Shown: positions 1 through 6,202 of the stretch, one piece after another
Numbering within the stretch: the first letter of the stretch is position 1
Layout: every line of letters starts with the position of its first letter
Assembly: GCA_001001625.1 (NCBI GenBank)
Contig: LCKU01000033.1
Location: 1 to 9,344 of the forward strand
Source of the DNA: Parcubacteria group bacterium GW2011_GWA2_45_30
GTDB taxonomy: Bacteria; Patescibacteriota; Minisyncoccia; Sungbacterales; HO2-52-23
Reading direction: 5' to 3'
DNA: 9,344 nt
Program-made: the position numbers and the translations under genes
Notes under the pieces: generated by a model
Told to the model about the DNA's origin: nothing
The model's input: only the letters and a program-made list of their open reading frames with translations
Databases searched by the model: none

Positions 1-357
1 GGAGTGGTGCTTGGCGCTCTGCTTGCTTTTCTGTGGTTTAATATTCCGCCGGCCCGTTTCTATATGGGCGAATCCGGTATTTTGGGGCTTACCACCTCGC
101 TTACGGTAATAGCGTTTTTAACCGATTCGGTGGTGGTTTTGCCGATTATCGGATTCATACTCATGGCAGAAGTTGCATCAGATGTAATACAATTTGTCTC
201 TAAAAAGTTTTTAGGCCGCAAAGTTTTTTTGATTGCGCCGATCCATCATCATTTTGAAGCTCTGGGCTGGCCTCCGGAGAAAGTTACGATGCGTTTTTGG
301 GTGGTCAGCGTGGTGGCGGCCATTATCGGCATGGCCATAGCGCTTATCGGAAGATAA
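1..357 (+). CDS. mraY: MraY, phospho-MurNAc-pentapeptide transferase, C-terminal part
   Basis: This integral membrane enzyme moves phospho-MurNAc-pentapeptide from UDP onto undecaprenyl phosphate, giving lipid I for peptidoglycan. Only the last 119 or so residues are present; the frame is open to the window edge, so the true start lies upstream. Visible hallmarks are the FLWFNIPPARFYMGE loop, a hydrophobic stretch (VVVLPIIGFILMAEVASDVIQ), the MraY-specific APIHHHFEALGW motif and a last membrane helix ending in IALIGR. One oddity is MGES where most MraY proteins have MGD followed by G-S; the acidic residue there is normally a catalytic aspartate, so this copy has a conservative Asp-to-Glu change. 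I do not know whether Glu is common in this lineage. The family call is firm because the HHH motif separates MraY from other polyprenyl-phosphate transferases such as WecA. Confidence 0.95.
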   Translation, partial: GVVLGALLAFLWFNIPPARFYMGESGILGLTTSLTVIAFLTDSVVVLPIIGFILMAEVASDVIQFVSKKFLGRKVFLIAPIHHHFEALGWPPEKVTMRFWVVSVVAAIIGMAIALIGR

Positions 358-362
358 TGAAC

Positions 363-386
363 TACCCCGATGCAAGCATCGGGGTA
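363..386. repeat. Perfect 11-bp inverted repeat (hairpin)
   Basis: The arms taccccgatgc and gcatcggggta are separated by AA. The hairpin starts five bases after the mraY stop codon. No T-run follows on the plus strand (tcagatgg), so it is not a classical intrinsic terminator, although it could protect or end the mraY transcript. It is the first of three palindromes packed into this gap. Confidence 0.8.
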
Positions 387-396
387 TCAGATGGTA

Positions 397-418
397 ATCC
401 TTCGACTACGCTCAGGAT
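397..418. repeat. Short intergenic palindrome (atcct...aggat)
   Basis: The 22-bp element has arms atcct and aggat around a core tcgactacgctc. From memory, the wording CTTCGACTACGCTCAGG recurs in intergenic DNA of many uncultured bacteria, so this is probably a dispersed REP-like element rather than a gene-specific site. That recurrence is recalled, not checked. Confidence 0.55.
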
Positions 419-419
419 A

Positions 420-473
420 TTTTAGCTTCCGTTTTGTATCCTCGCGGCAAGCCGCGAGGCATTGAGGCTAAAA
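420..473. repeat. Nested hairpin between mraY and the nuclease gene
   Basis: The inner stem cctcgcggc / gccgcgagg (440-448 and 451-459, loop AA) is perfect over 9 bp. It sits inside an outer stem ttttagcttc / gaggctaaaa (420-429 and 464-473) with one G-T pair. Together they could form a long cruciform or RNA hairpin at the meeting point of two convergent genes, where it may act as a transcription barrier for either strand. Confidence 0.65.
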
Positions 474-497
474 TAAAAAGGGCTTTTAGCGAACCCC
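471..497 (-). terminator. Weak candidate intrinsic terminator of the nuclease gene
   Basis: On the minus strand a short stem (GGGTT paired with AGCCC, one G-U pair, about 5 bp) overlaps the stop codon and is followed by TTTTTATTTT. The T-rich tail is good but the stem is weak. The larger nested hairpin just beyond it may do the actual work. Confidence 0.35.
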
Positions 498-893
498 TTC
501 ATTTTCCCAGAGTTGGATAATCGGCTCCAATGCGATGTAGGCGTCAATGCCGTGTTTGAATTTCAGGGAGGTTCTCCTTAAGAAATCATGCCGGCTTAAC
601 ACGCCTTTTACCTCAATGGCGTCAATAGCTTCGGATATGCCGAGAAATTTTTTGGGCTCTTCAAACAGGAAATCCACTTCATAGGTGAATGGTTTTCCTT
701 CGCGGTCCACGCAATCAAATTTGACGTGCGGTTTGAAGCGAATATTGTGTTTCAAAAGAATTTTTGCGCAGCGCGCTTCCAGCATGCTTGCGTATTCATG
801 TACATCTTCGGGGAGTCCAACGGCCTTATGTCCCCCAACTTTCTCTTTGACGGCTCGTCCAGTATAATAACTTTTCCCGTGGCGCTTCGACAT
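486..893 (-). CDS. Small PD-(D/E)XK nuclease-like protein
   Basis: This 135-residue protein is predicted to be soluble and basic at its N-terminus (MSKRHGKSYYTGR). No named family is certain, but the spacing of acidic residues matches the PD-(D/E)XK nuclease core: Glu39 in a helix (LEARCAKIL), Asp74 in a strand (YEVDFLF), then Glu94-Val-Lys96-Gly (AIEVKG) about 20 residues later. Single-domain proteins of this type include phage endonucleases, TnsA-like and Vsr-like enzymes, and DUF1064-like proteins; I infer DNA cleavage but cannot name a substrate. The ATG has a good ribosome binding site (AGAGGTGG, five bases before it) and a TATAAT box upstream, so it is probably transcribed on its own although it lies 49 bp behind ychF on the same strand. 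No partner methylase, recombinase or phage gene is visible. Confidence 0.75.
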   Translation of the reverse strand: MSKRHGKSYYTGRAVKEKVGGHKAVGLPEDVHEYASMLEARCAKILLKHNIRFKPHVKFDCVDREGKPFTYEVDFLFEEPKKFLGISEAIDAIEVKGVLSRHDFLRRTSLKFKHGIDAYIALEPIIQLWENEGVR

Positions 894-925
894 GGTCCAC
901 CTCTGGTTGGCAAATAGCTGAATTA

Positions 926-954
926 ATTATATACCGTATGATTTAAATTTTAAA
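926..954 (-). promoter_or_regulatory. Promoter of the nuclease-like gene
   Basis: On the minus strand a perfect -10 box TATAAT (926-931) lies 17 bp from a poor -35 box TTTAAA (949-954). Initiation near position 919 would leave a leader of about 25 bases carrying the AGGTGG ribosome binding site. The -35 side overlaps the end of ychF. Confidence 0.55.
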
Positions 955-2052
955 CTCAATCACATCTCCATCTTGGACAATGTATTCTCTTCCCTCGGTT
1001 TTTAGCAGGCCAAACTCTTTGGTTTTTGACCAGCCGCCAGTTTCAAGCAGTTTTTCCCAGTTAATCATATCCGCCCGGATGAATTTTTCTTCAAAATCCG
1101 AATGGATGGCGCGTCCGGCGCGGGGCGCTTTGGATCCTTGCGGGATTGTCCAGGCTCGCGTTTCGTCCTCCCCGGTTGTAAAAAAAGTTATTAGTCCGAG
1201 TGTTTCATAGCCGAGCCGGATAACGCGGTCAAGTCCGCTTTCACGGATTCCAAGTGTCTCAAGATATTCGAGCCGTTCCTCGCCGTTGAGTTCGTTTAGT
1301 TCAGATTCTATTTTTGCCGAAATAACCGTGTATGACGATTTGCCGATACGCGCACGTAATTGTTCGTCCGGCTGCCAGGCATTTTTGATCTGGCTTTCGG
1401 AGGCGTTGAAAATGTAAATAAACGGTTTTGCCGTGAGAAGCTGCAATTCATTCATCAGATTTCCGGCAATATCAGTTTCACGCTCCGAAAATTTTGTATG
1501 GATAAATATTTCCCCCGCCGGAATATCTGAAGAAAGGCCTTTTTTAAGGGCGTGTAGAACCGAAAGAATTTCTGCCGCATTTTGTTTTCGTCCCTTAAGA
1601 TCCGATTCTGCGCCGGGGATGCGTTTTTCGACATTCTCGATGTCTTTCAATATTAGCTCGCATTCAATAATATCTATGTCTGAAAGCGGATCACATAGTC
1701 CGGCAACATGTATTATCTCCGAATCCTCGAATACGCGTATGACCTCCGCAATAGCATTCACTTCTTTGATATGCGAAAGGAATTTATTGCCGAGCCCTTC
1801 GCCTTCAGCCGCTCCCTTAACGAGCCCGGCGATATCTACAAATTCGACCACGGCCGGGACGATTTTTCTGGAACGCGAAAGCGCGGCCAGTTTTAGCAGG
1901 CGCTCGTCTGGCACTTCCACAATCCCGACATTGGGTTCAATGGTGCAAAAAGGATAATTTGAAATATCAACCTTTTTACGGGTTAAGGCGTTGAATAATG
2001 TAGACTTGCCCACATTTATAGGTCTGTAAAATATGCGAATCAATCCTTGCAT
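943..2052 (-). CDS. ychF: YchF/OLA1-type GTPase with abnormal N-terminus
   Basis: YchF is a ribosome-associated Obg-family NTPase that prefers ATP. From the ATG at 2052 the frame gives 369 residues, close to the usual 360-365. Visible are the end of the P-loop (NVGKST, residues 13-18), the G2 region YPFCTIEPNVG, the G3 motif VDIAGLVKGAAEGEGLGNKF, the YchF-type N-x-x-E motif (FNASE) in place of NKxD, and a complete C-terminal TGS domain ending REYIVQDGDVIEFKI. The oddity is upstream of NVGKST. Family members read IGIVGLPNVGKST, but here the residues are IRIFYRPI, with Arg where the first P-loop glycine should be. That stretch is antisense to the start of the neighbouring phosphomannomutase gene, so the first beta strand is missing rather than mutated. 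The alternative start GTG at 2013 would leave only half the P-loop. The longer frame to 2238 lies wholly inside the neighbour and is rejected. Confidence 0.9.
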   Translation of the reverse strand: MQGLIRIFYRPINVGKSTLFNALTRKKVDISNYPFCTIEPNVGIVEVPDERLLKLAALSRSRKIVPAVVEFVDIAGLVKGAAEGEGLGNKFLSHIKEVNAIAEVIRVFEDSEIIHVAGLCDPLSDIDIIECELILKDIENVEKRIPGAESDLKGRKQNAAEILSVLHALKKGLSSDIPAGEIFIHTKFSERETDIAGNLMNELQLLTAKPFIYIFNASESQIKNAWQPDEQLRARIGKSSYTVISAKIESELNELNGEERLEYLETLGIRESGLDRVIRLGYETLGLITFFTTGEDETRAWTIPQGSKAPRAGRAIHSDFEEKFIRADMINWEKLLETGGWSKTKEFGLLKTEGREYIVQDGDVIEFKI

Positions 2053-3394
2053 TTTTAAGGCATATGACATCCGCGGTAAGTATCCGACCGAACTTAATGA
2101 AATGGCGGCGGAAAAGATAGGCCATGCGTTAGCGGTATATTTAAGTAAAAAGTACCGGGCGCGAGGGCTTGAAATTCTGGTTTGTCGCGATCTTAGAATT
2201 TCTTCGGCGCCGCTCCGGGCGGCTCTTGCCAAAGGCATAATTTCTACCGGATGTAATGTAATAGACGGTGGTATTGGAACGACTCCCTTCTTTTATTTTT
2301 TAATGCATAAAATTAAACCGGACGGAGGAGTCATGATCACCGCTTCCCACAATCCAAAAGAATATAATGGGTTTAAATTACGAGGAAGAGGGGATATACC
2401 AATTTTGGGCGGAACCGGACTCGAAAAAATTGTGGCATTAACCCAAAGAACACATGTAAAAAGTACTGCACCTAAAGGATCAGTCCTGCTTTGCAAAGAT
2501 TACCGTGATGATTACGTAAAATTTTTGGGTCACGGTATAACTATTCCAAATCGTCTTCGCGTGGTGGTCGATGCTGCTGGCGGGGCCACATCTCTTTTTC
2601 TTCCTAGACTTCTTTCCCGGTTCAGTAACTTCATTTATAAACCGCTTTTTTTTGAACCGGATGGGTCATTTAAGCGCCACTTGCCGAATCCCTTTCTTCC
2701 GGATGCGCAGGTATATGCGAAAGAGGAGTTGAAGTCCGACGGATTCAATTTCGGAGTGATTTTCGACGGGGACGGAGACCGGATCGTATTTCTTGATGAA
2801 AAGGGAGGTTTTGTGCACCCTGACTATATAGCCGCGCTTTTGGCTGAAGAAGAGTTGAAGACGAAACCGGGAAGTTGGTTTGTATTTACGGCCAATACGT
2901 CAAAAAATGCCTGGGAGTATATACAGGAACGCGGCGGAAAAATACGTATAAGCCGAGTCGGGTATGTATTTATGCAGGGCGCTATGAAAAAAACTTCAGC
3001 TCTGATCGGATCGGAAATCTCCGGTCACTATTGCTTCAAGGATTTTTTCAATGATGATTCTGCTCTTTTGGCATTTTTACGCCTGGCTGACCTTCTTTCA
3101 CGCACCAAACGGCCTCTTTCGCAATTAATCAAGGCCGTGGAACGCTACGTAACTTCCGAGGAGATGAATTTCTCAGTGCAGGATAAGGGCACGGTGTTAA
3201 AACGGGTACAGGATTTTTATCAGGATGGAAAAATTTCACGGTTGGACGGTATTAGCGTTGATTTTCCGGATTGGTGGTTTAATCTTCGTCCCTCCAATAC
3301 CGAGCCGTATATCCGTTTGGTGATGGAGGCAAAAACGCAGGAGATGTATGATGAGAAAATGAAAGAACTTGAGCGGATTATAGGAAAGCGATAG
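2033..3394 (+). CDS. Phosphomannomutase/phosphoglucomutase
   Basis: This alpha-D-phosphohexomutase interconverts the 6-phosphate and 1-phosphate of mannose or glucose, supplying precursors for surface polysaccharides and glycolipids. The 453 residues match the usual length. All four active-site elements are present: TASHNP with the phosphoserine at Ser105, the metal loop DGDGDR (245-250), the sugar-binding loop GSEISGH (326-332) and the phosphate-binding loop RPSNTEP (419-425). The N-terminus INPCIFKAYDIRG is typical of the PMM/PGM (ManB/AlgC-like) branch, so the ATG at 2033 is well supported although only a weak TAGGT precedes it. The start overlaps the reading frame of divergent ychF, leaving no room for a normal two-way promoter region. 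rmuC follows 57 bp downstream with no terminator, so the two are probably co-transcribed. Mannose versus glucose preference cannot be read from the sequence. Confidence 0.95.
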   Translation: MRINPCIFKAYDIRGKYPTELNEMAAEKIGHALAVYLSKKYRARGLEILVCRDLRISSAPLRAALAKGIISTGCNVIDGGIGTTPFFYFLMHKIKPDGGVMITASHNPKEYNGFKLRGRGDIPILGGTGLEKIVALTQRTHVKSTAPKGSVLLCKDYRDDYVKFLGHGITIPNRLRVVVDAAGGATSLFLPRLLSRFSNFIYKPLFFEPDGSFKRHLPNPFLPDAQVYAKEELKSDGFNFGVIFDGDGDRIVFLDEKGGFVHPDYIAALLAEEELKTKPGSWFVFTANTSKNAWEYIQERGGKIRISRVGYVFMQGAMKKTSALIGSEISGHYCFKDFFNDDSALLAFLRLADLLSRTKRPLSQLIKAVERYVTSEEMNFSVQDKGTVLKRVQDFYQDGKISRLDGISVDFPDWWFNLRPSNTEPYIRLVMEAKTQEMYDEKMKELERIIGKR

Positions 3395-3425
3395 GATAAA
3401 AAGTACACTTACGCGTTTGATGTTT

Positions 3426-3440
3426 TGAAGTCGGACTTCA
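3426..3440. repeat. Small palindrome before rmuC
   Basis: The 15-bp sequence tgaagtcggacttca has 7-bp arms around a single G. It sits in the leader of rmuC just before the chosen ribosome binding site. It may be no more than a short intergenic palindrome. Confidence 0.4.
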
Positions 3441-3451
3441 TGGAGTTAAAT

Positions 3452-4543
3452 ATGGGTTATGATTTTTTTATTCTGATTATCGTGATAATAGCCGGATTCG
3501 CGGCTGTTTTTTGGTTTTTGGCGCGCTCCAAAATGCCGTCGGACAACGGAGAGAAAATAGGGGCTTTAATGGAGCGCCTGTCATCGCTGGCTGAACAAAA
3601 CAAGGATTTACGCCAGACCCTTGATTCAAAATTAAGTGAAACGCACCGGGCCAATCAGGAACAATTCGGACAAGCTACGCGCTTGATACAAGGCATTTCC
3701 GGACAATCCGCCAAACTGATTGCCGAGGTTACGGAGCGCCTCACCAAACTTGATGAGACCAACAAGCAGGTGATTAATTTTTCCGGGCAATTGCAAAATC
3801 TGCAGGATATTTTAAAAAACCCGAAACAGCGCGGAATTTTGGGGGAGTATTATTTGGAAACGGTTTTGAAAAATGTATTGCCTCCGGGATCGTACCAAAT
3901 GCAATATCCGTTTTCGGATAAAGTGATAGTGGATGCGGTGGTTTTTGTAGATAAGCGTATTATCCCTATTGACTCCAAATTTTCGCTTGAAAATTACAAT
4001 CGGATACTTGAGGCGCGCGATCCGGCTGAAAGAAAAAAATATGAATCCGCACTCGTGGCTGATTTAAAGGTGCGAATTGATGAGACCTCAAAGTATGTGA
4101 AGCCGGAGGAAAATACCATGGATTTCGCGTTTATGTTCATTCCTTCCGAGGCGGTATATTATGACCTGCTTATCAATAAAGTCGGCGCGGTAGAGGATGA
4201 TACCAGGAATCTGATTCACTATGCCGGGCAAAAACGGGTGATCATCGTATCTCCAACCTCATTTTTGGCATATCTGCAGACGGTCTTGCAGGGATTGAAA
4301 AACCAAAAAATTTCCGAGCAAGCCAAAGAAATAATCAAACAAGTGGAGAATTTAAGAAGACATTTGAGGGGGTATGAGGATTATATGCAGCGTCTTGGCA
4401 AAAATCTTGGAACTACTGTGAGTATGTACAATAACGCCTATAAAGAGTTCGGGAAAATTGATAAAGACGTTTTGCGGATCACCGGGGAGAAAATCGGAGT
4501 GGAGGTAGACGCCATTGAGCCTCCCAAAGAATCGGTGGAATGA
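3452..4543 (+). CDS. rmuC: RmuC family protein (DNA recombination)
   Basis: RmuC proteins limit recombination between inverted repeats in E. coli and carry a nuclease-like domain; the biochemical activity is not firmly known. From the ATG at 3452 the product has 363 residues. There is one N-terminal membrane anchor (about residues 5-24, FFILIIVIIAGFAAVFWFLA), a polar coiled-coil stretch (about 33-120), then the RmuC domain with the signature PKQRGILGEYYLETVLKNVL and strands VDAVVFV and IPIDSKF. Asp161, Asp174 and Lys176 fit a PD-(D/E)XK-type core. The start at 3452 is preferred over TTG 3425 and ATG 3440 because GGAG lies six bases before it and the membrane segment follows at once. It shares a likely transcript with the phosphohexomutase gene upstream. 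Confidence 0.92.
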   Translation: MGYDFFILIIVIIAGFAAVFWFLARSKMPSDNGEKIGALMERLSSLAEQNKDLRQTLDSKLSETHRANQEQFGQATRLIQGISGQSAKLIAEVTERLTKLDETNKQVINFSGQLQNLQDILKNPKQRGILGEYYLETVLKNVLPPGSYQMQYPFSDKVIVDAVVFVDKRIIPIDSKFSLENYNRILEARDPAERKKYESALVADLKVRIDETSKYVKPEENTMDFAFMFIPSEAVYYDLLINKVGAVEDDTRNLIHYAGQKRVIIVSPTSFLAYLQTVLQGLKNQKISEQAKEIIKQVENLRRHLRGYEDYMQRLGKNLGTTVSMYNNAYKEFGKIDKDVLRITGEKIGVEVDAIEPPKESVE

Positions 4544-4551
4544 ACTTTGTC

Positions 4552-4580
4552 TTGCAAAATTTGGTTTATTCTGATATTCT
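4552..4580 (+). promoter_or_regulatory. Promoter of rplU
   Basis: TTGCAA (4552-4557) and TATTCT (4575-4580) are 17 bp apart, starting just after the rmuC stop codon. Initiation would fall near 4586-4588, only a few bases before the mini-ORF at 4590 and about 155 bases before the L21 start, giving rplU an unusually long leader for this genome. Confidence 0.6.
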
Positions 4581-4589
4581 TTTCAAATC

Positions 4590-4649
4590 ATGCAAATTGC
4601 GGTAATTAAAACCCCCGCACAAATTTCGTCCCAGTCTCAATGGTTATAG
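4590..4649 (+). other. Leader mini-ORF resembling the start of L21
   Basis: A 19-codon frame begins ATG and reads MQIAVIKT, then PAQISSQSQWL and a stop. Its first eight residues match the L21 start 150 bp downstream (MLQLAVIKT), and about 16 of 21 bases align between the two copies. It lies almost at the predicted transcription start, so it could be translated leaderless. It may be the remnant of an older rplU start interrupted by inserted palindromic sequence, or a regulatory decoy. No function is proven. Confidence 0.4.
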
Positions 4650-4656
4650 GGGTTTT
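4608..4656 (+). promoter_or_regulatory. Candidate leader stem AAAACCCC / GGGGTTTT
   Basis: An 8-bp perfect stem pairs 4608-4615 with 4649-4656 across a loop of about 33 bases. The 3' arm runs on into a T at 4657. It lies in the rplU leader and spans the stop codon of the mini-ORF, so translation of that ORF would interfere with folding. An attenuator is possible, but the long loop makes it uncertain. Confidence 0.3.
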
Positions 4657-4689
4657 TCTCGCGGCAACGCTTACGGCTTATTCCGTGCT

Positions 4690-4711
4690 ATTTCAAGAAA
4701 TTTCTTGAAAT
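4690..4711. repeat. 22-bp perfect palindrome in the rplU leader
   Basis: The sequence is self-complementary with no spacer, centred between 4700 and 4701 (core caagaaatttcttg). It lies 30 bp before the L21 start. A gapless palindrome suits a dimeric protein site or a dispersed element better than an RNA hairpin. Confidence 0.6.
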
Positions 4712-4740
4712 TTGTAGGGGGCAGGCCGGTGGTAAGTATT

Positions 4741-5058
4741 ATGTTACAGTTGGCAGTGATTAAAACCGGTGGCAAGCAATATATAGTTAGCCCCGGAAAA
4801 AAGTTAAAAATTGAGAAATTAGACGTCCCGGAGGGCGGGAAAGTTGTATTTGATCAGGTTTTATTGGTTGGAGACGGAGATAACGTGGAAATTGGGAAAC
4901 CGCTGGTTTTGAACGTCAAGGTTGAAGGGAAAGTATTAACGCAGGGCAGAGCGCGTAAAGTCATTGTTTTCAAATACCACCGTAAAACCAGATATCGCAA
5001 GAAAAAAGGGCATCGTCAGCATTTTACTGAAATAGAGATTACGAAAATAACATTATAA
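4741..5058 (+). CDS. rplU: 50S ribosomal protein L21
   Basis: L21 binds 23S rRNA in the large ribosomal subunit. The ATG at 4741 gives 105 residues, the normal bacterial length. The N-terminus LAVIKTGGKQYIVSPG and the basic C-terminal signature (KYHRKTRYRKKKGHRQHFTEIEI, about residues 78-100) are diagnostic. A TTG 36 bases upstream would add MKFVGGRPVVSI, which L21 proteins lack and which is encoded partly by the palindrome, so it is rejected. The ribosome binding site is modest (GGTGGTAAG). rpmA (L27), the usual next gene, is absent; a terminator and a convergent gene follow instead. Confidence 0.97.
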   Translation: MLQLAVIKTGGKQYIVSPGKKLKIEKLDVPEGGKVVFDQVLLVGDGDNVEIGKPLVLNVKVEGKVLTQGRARKVIVFKYHRKTRYRKKKGHRQHFTEIEITKITL

Positions 5059-5062
5059 AAAG

Positions 5063-5095
5063 AGCCAGTTTTTCACCGGCTTATTTGTCTTTTTT
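5063..5095. terminator. Two-way intrinsic terminator between rplU and the SPFH gene
   Basis: The stem AGCC-A-GT / AC-C-GGCT (5063-5069 and 5075-5081, one mismatch, loop TTTTC) is followed on the plus strand by TTATTTGTCTTTTTT. On the minus strand the same stem is followed by CTCTTTTTATAA. The position just after the rplU stop and just past the SPFH stop suits a shared terminator. Confidence 0.7.
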
Positions 5096-6050
5096 ACTCC
5101 GACTTAGCTTGAACTTTATTCCTTTTTAACATCTCAGGGCTCAAAATAAAATTTTGGCCGGCAGGAAGAATCATCACTTCAATTTTGCTTCCAAGTTTAT
5201 CAACCAAATTGTACTGAATAAGTTCAGGAGTAATGGAGGCGGAAAGTTTACGATTTGCTTCTGCTAGCAGGGTAGATTTTTCAAGGGCGGCGCGGCCCTC
5301 GCCTTTCGCCGTTTCAACGCTTTGGGCGGCTACGTGTTTAGCAACCTGAACCCTTTGTTCTTCTTCCAGGGCTTTCTGCGTTGCAATTTGTTTATCTTCA
5401 ATTGATTTCTTGAACTCCTTCTGGAAGTCAATATTATTGAGCAACAAATCAGGTACTTCAATCGAATACGGAGAAAGCTCTTTCTTTAACCTTTCTGTTA
5501 CTGAATGTCTGATTTTTTCACGATTCGGCGCTATGTCCACGCTTTTATACCCGACAGTCTCGTCCTTAAAATTTTGGTCCATTCTTGGGGCGACGAGTAT
5601 ATTAAAATAATCAGGGCCCACGGTGCGATAAAGACCTTGGACAGCATCTGGTGAAACCCTGATATTAAGCGTAGCCTCTACAAAAACGTCTTGACTTTCT
5701 GAACTAAAAGATGAAAGTCTGTTTTTACCCGTGAATAAGTGACTTTGAACCTGAATGTTTGCCGGGATCATCTTTCGCCATGGTGCTATAAACTGCAAGC
5801 CCTCTCCAATTTGGTCAACAATGGCGCCGAATGAGTAAACCACGCCGACATGACCAGCCTTGATTTGATAAGTAGAAGCAACCAAAGTGCTCAACCCGCC
5901 AACCACCAAAAAAAGAGATACGGCAATGGCTCTGGCATGTTGAGAAATATCTGTAAGCAGTTTCGAATCGCTGTCCCGGAAAAGACGGTTGAGCCCAGTA
6001 GCACATAAAGACACAAGCATTACAAACACCATCCAGATAATCCAACCCAT
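5094..6050 (-). CDS. SPFH/prohibitin-like membrane protein
   Basis: SPFH (Band 7) proteins form large membrane-anchored rings or scaffolds, often linked to membrane proteases such as FtsH. This 318-residue protein has two hydrophobic segments (about 2-20 and 41-59), then an SPFH domain beginning QIKAGHVGVVYSFGAIVDQIGEGLQFIAPW, typical of the prohibitin branch, then an Ala/Glu/Lys-rich coiled coil (about 215-268) and a C-terminal part with EVMILPAGQNFILSP. A second membrane helix ahead of the domain is less usual than the single anchor of HflK, HflC or prohibitin. It has a strong ribosome binding site (AGGAGGT) and its own consensus promoter, so it is probably well expressed. No protease gene or NfeD partner adjoins it. 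Confidence 0.9.
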   Translation of the reverse strand: MGWIIWMVFVMLVSLCATGLNRLFRDSDSKLLTDISQHARAIAVSLFLVVGGLSTLVASTYQIKAGHVGVVYSFGAIVDQIGEGLQFIAPWRKMIPANIQVQSHLFTGKNRLSSFSSESQDVFVEATLNIRVSPDAVQGLYRTVGPDYFNILVAPRMDQNFKDETVGYKSVDIAPNREKIRHSVTERLKKELSPYSIEVPDLLLNNIDFQKEFKKSIEDKQIATQKALEEEQRVQVAKHVAAQSVETAKGEGRAALEKSTLLAEANRKLSASITPELIQYNLVDKLGSKIEVMILPAGQNFILSPEMLKRNKVQAKSE

Positions 6051-6097
6051 AAAAACCTCCTTTAGTACGGTAGTAGTTAGTTAAAAATCTATAGAGG

Positions 6098-6126
6098 AGT
6101 ATAGCAAACAGCTAAAAGTTTGTCAA
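6098..6126 (-). promoter_or_regulatory. Consensus promoter of the SPFH gene
   Basis: On the minus strand TTGACA (6121-6126) and TATACT (6098-6103) are exactly 17 bp apart, near-perfect sigma-70 boxes. A leader of about 40 bases ends in AAAGGAGGTTTTT before the ATG at 6050. The -35 box overlaps the first bases of a tandem repeat lying directly upstream. Confidence 0.85.
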
Positions 6127-6154
6127 TGATCCGCGGTAATGATCCGCGGTAATG
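6125..6154. repeat. 13-bp tandem repeat next to the SPFH promoter
   Basis: The unit aatgatccgcggt occurs twice without a gap (6125-6137 and 6138-6150), followed by the first four bases of a third copy. Each unit contains the palindrome CCGCGG. A short hairpin atgtgc-AA-gcacat (6152-6165) adjoins it. Being directly upstream of and touching the -35 box, it is a candidate operator or activator site, though it could be a dispersed element. Confidence 0.65.
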
Positions 6155-6202
6155 TGCAAGCACATATGGCGGTTTCTCCTCACCTGCGTGTTTAATTGAT
6201 GT

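Noticed and set aside
1433..1957. 174-codon plus-strand frame inside ychF
   Set aside because: It is antisense to conserved GTPase motifs; Ser/Ile/Arg-rich composition is typical of a shadow frame.
2015..2043. Promoter-like TTGATT-N17-TATAAA on the minus strand ahead of ychF
   Set aside because: Initiation near 2008 would fall downstream of both candidate ychF starts, so it cannot serve them; probably chance.
2053..2238. Extension of the ychF frame upstream of 2052
   Set aside because: It is antisense to well-conserved phosphohexomutase codons and encodes nothing YchF-like.
4705..4740. Upstream TTG start for L21 adding MKFVGGRPVVSI
   Set aside because: L21 proteins start just before LAVIKTGGKQ; the extra codons lie in the palindrome and its flank.
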